Positions 61,060-64,000 of a stretch of DNA of 64,000 nucleotides are shown piece by piece. The position numbers and the translations under genes are program-made. Within the stretch, counting starts at the first letter, position 1, and each line of letters starts with the position of its first letter. Below the pieces are notes generated by a model. The model was not told the DNA's origin, ran no database searches, and saw only the letters and a list, made by a program, of their open reading frames with translations. The DNA is from Multifurca ochricompacta. Its lineage: Eukaryota > Basidiomycota > Agaricomycetes > Russulales > Russulaceae. The stretch lies in NCBI GenBank assembly GCA_022496185.1, contig WTXG01000003.1, positions 992,001 through 1,056,000 of the forward strand, written 5' to 3'.

Positions 61060-64000
61060 CTAGAAAGCCGTGACCCCGCTCTGTGTCGCTGCATACTGGC
61101 TCTTCATGTCGTCCATGTCTGCCGCTTCATCCTGGCTCTTGTAGTCGAATCCGCTGCTCAGTAAACTGCCCACCTCGCTCGCGCCAGCGACGCTGCCAAA
61201 ACTGCCGCGGCGGCGCAACCTATCGCTCTGCGAGTAACCGACGCGCTCGGATGCGCCACCAATGACACTACCACTATCGCCAGCTCCACCTTGCGACACG
61301 ATGGATGGTGCATAAGACCCATACGCACCCCGCTTGTTAACGCCGCTGGCATTGAATGGGCCGCTGGGGTTGAAGACCGGGAGGCCCGACGCATACGTCG
61401 CTTGGGAACGAAGTGACTGAACGTCAGACGGGATATAATTAAGCGGGTCGTGCGTGCGATAGAAGGAAGCGTCGAAGCGCGACGGCGTCCCTGAGCTCGT
61501 TGTATTGCTGAGATATTCGCGTGCACTCGTATCGTGTCGACGGTACTGATCAATGGATTTGGCGAGCGTCCGACGCGGCTTGGAAAACTGGATCATGCTA
61601 GGTTGAAGGTTGTTGAGTGGCCCCTCGACGAGGCAAAGTTTCTCTTTATAGTGTGTCAGCAGGTAATGCCAAAGTGGGTGCTGTTTAGTCCACGTTCGGT
61701 GAGATTACACAAACGTTGGGGATGCGAAATTTAAATCACCTTGCTAAGTACTTTCGGATTGCCAAGAATGACGACCCCGTATTTTGCGCGCGTGAGAGCG
61801 ACATTCAACCGACGGGGATCGTTCAAAAAGCCAATCCCTTGGTGTTCGTTGCTCCTGACACAACTAAGAATGATGTAGTCTTTCTCGCGACCTTGGAATG
61901 CGTCCACTGAAGCCACCTCGATCTCCTTGTAAAGGTCCTTCTTCAGAGAACCATTGTACTGCATATAATTGACGACGTAAGAACGCTGTCCTTCATAAGG
62001 TGTCACAACGCCAATCTGGCCGGGAACAACACCCGACTTGAAGAATTTAGTAACTATTTTCTCAACATTTGAGGCTTCCGTTCTAAACGGCGAATTTACA
62101 GCTTGAAGACGCAGGAAATAAAAAAGACGCACCTGTTCAAGAACGAAGTCCCGCTGCTGGAGATTTCTTCTTGGCCCAGGTTCTGGTAGAAAAACATCGG
62201 TGTGTCAGGGACGGGCCAAGGAAAGTCGACGTTTTTGCGCAGGCGCTCTGGGGCGGTGACACCGTTCTGCAAGGTGCCCTCATAGAACATATTTGACGGG
62301 AATTCGGATAAGCAAGGATGCATGCGATACTGGACTTGCAAGCGGATTGGACGATTACCAAGCACAACCAGACGCTCAAACAGCGACTGAGTGAGTCCAG
62401 CTCGGGCAGCCTTCTTGTTCATAATAACAGGACCGAGCTGCTGATGGTCTCCGACAAGCACGACCTGCTTACATCCAAGCACGAGCGGTATCATGCATTC
62501 TGAGGGAGAAAATCAGTAGGCAAGAACGTCTAATCAATAGTGCAAAGCTCACCAGGTTCAGCGGCCTGTGTTGCCTCGTCAATCAAGACCGTCTTAAATT
62601 TCAGTTTACTGAGTCTGGGGTCTCCTGCGCCGACACAGGTGCAGCAAATGACCTCCGCCGCGGATAAAATCTCTCTCTCGCATTGCCTGATAAGACTCTT
62701 ATATTTCCGTTCATCGTTGGAACTCAGTTCGCCTTGTTCATTCTTGAGTTGGATGAGTTTCTGGAGTTCTACTTGTGTCGTATTATTTGCGACTTGATGA
62801 TGTAGCGTTAGGAACGCGACAGAGGAGTCAAGCGCCTCACGCGACTTGGCGGTAAGGCGCACGACTTTCAGTCCCGTGGCATGTATCTTCTCGGTGAGCT
62901 GATCAACGGCAACGTTTGAGGGCGCGCAAACGAGGACCTGGCCTGGGTTCATCTTCGCAAGGTGATAAACAATCGAAGCAGAAGTGACGGTTTTGCCAGT
63001 TCCTGGGGGTCCCTGGATCAGGCTGATAGGCTTTTGGAGTACGCTCTTGACGGCATACATCTGGGAGTGGTTAAGCTCCGGCAAACCGGGCGCGGAGAAG
63101 CGTTTAGGCATCTGGGTTCGAAGGACTTGAGGCTCGAGCTCATGACCTAGGAGCTTGTGATACTAGTTGCGGTTAGCCCACTGTACAAACTAAGCGAGGA
63201 TGAAAGGGGATACATACGATGTACCCACTGACACTCTTTTCATCGACGGCAAATGTTTTCATAGCAAGCTGCATTCGGTCGAAACTGGTAGACTTCCACA
63301 CAAAATCGGCGGCGAAACCCTGGGTGATGTCGTGTGGGACGCCCTCGGTCCTACGCAGTTCGAGACCAATTTCATCCGAGACGTCTGCGGAGAGTCGGTA
63401 GGCGTTTGGTGACGAAGACCGAAGACGTACTATTGGGAACTTTATGACATGGCCGACACCCTCCCAAGCCTTGTGCATCTCCCCCGTGTAACGCAATCTG
63501 AGCTCGTCGCCGGCGGCGAGGCGAACTTCCCCGCTTTCAAGCTTGGGCAGCACGAACCACGCCACCCTCTTCTGGTTCAGGCCCAGGTCCCACCTCACGG
63601 TGATGTCCGTCTGGGTTTGGCTCTCCTTCAATCGCTTATCGTAGTCGGCTTCGATCTTGACAAGTGGCCCAAAAATATTCTGATATTGATACGCATCCTC
63701 GTAGCGCAGCATGATGGACTGAGGTTCATCGTCAACGCCCGGTTTCTCGAGGTCCTCGAGCGTCGCTTTTGAATTCTCGCGCCATAAGTCCTCGAGACGA
63801 TTAATCTGCTGGAACGAGATTTGGCGCGAGCGCAGCTGCTCAGTCTCGGAAGGGGGTTTCACGAGCCATGAAAGGAAGGAGCGATCGTCGATGAGCGGTG
63901 CCCAGAGAGCCGCGTTCCAAGAAATGTCTTTGGAAATGGCGGCACAAGGTTGGCTGAGCAAAAGGGGGTACAAGATAAGTTGGTGCGTATTATATGGCCT
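61060..64000 (-). CDS. NAM7: UPF1/NAM7 nonsense-mediated decay helicase, 5' end outside window
   Basis: UPF1 is an SF1 RNA helicase that drives nonsense-mediated decay. The visible part starts just after the Cys/His region ([20 protein letters not shown]). It holds domain 1B and the helicase core: Walker [19 protein letters not shown] (about 62990-63012), [18 protein letters not shown], Walker [84 protein letters not shown] and [17 protein letters not shown]. Introns between [27 protein letters not shown] and SKHPLWHYL all resolve cleanly. The C-terminus is Ser/Gln-rich with SQ sites ([20 protein letters not shown]), typical phosphorylation targets. No frame errors were noticed. Confidence 0.96.

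Overview
The window reads as nuclear DNA of an agaricomycete-type basidiomycete fungus. The genes are compact and split by many roughly 45-75 nt GT-AG introns, housekeeping proteins match basidiomycete-style orthologues, spacing is short, and there is one hAT-type DNA transposon relic and an intron-containing tRNA-Asn. No operon, CRISPR array, rRNA or bacterial feature is seen. Exon joins below were made by hand from conserved protein sequence and GT/GC..AG borders. Coordinates may be off by a base in places, but summed exon lengths were checked for most genes.

Layout. 1-6.7 kb: hamartin/TSC1 (partial), glycerol-3-phosphate acyltransferase, NAC-alpha, wobble-uridine methyltransferase TRM9. 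6.7-19 kb: a dense run of ALG13, P5C reductase, proteasome ATPase RPT3, cap-binding CBP20, an RRM-like protein, SNRNP27, eIF1, a FYV7-like protein, PPP4R2, one unresolved gene and mitoribosomal mL54. 19-29.8 kb: a 15-exon secreted carboxylesterase, a 1,055-bp hAT-like element, a DUF4203-type membrane protein, a CoA-transferase III and a BTB protein. 29.8-38 kb: tRNA-Asn, then about 8 kb of gene-poor, simple-repeat-rich DNA with a single small conserved gene. 38-64 kb: SAPS-domain phosphatase regulator, AP-2 mu, a FAH-domain acylpyruvase, IPI1, TRF4-type poly(A) polymerase, a long disordered protein, CENP-C/Mif2, acetolactate synthase ILV2, mitochondrial tRNA thiouridylase, and UPF1 (partial).

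RNA metabolism is heavily represented: CBP20, SNRNP27, eIF1, FYV7, IPI1, TRF4, UPF1, TRM9 and MTU1. TOR and PP2A-like phosphatase wiring is also present (TSC1, SAPS, PPP4R2). Ten neighbouring pairs are head to head, most sharing only 60-230 bp. The reading is that of an ordinary core-genome segment, not a specialised cluster.

The most consequential observation for a user is technical. About a dozen clearly conserved genes need one to four single-base corrections to read through, while their neighbours are intact. This looks like residual indel error in the consensus rather than pseudogenes. The most biological novelties are the hAT-like element with an 8-bp target duplication, three GC-AG introns, a recurrent GTTCG(T/C) donor, and several micro-exons of 6-11 nt.
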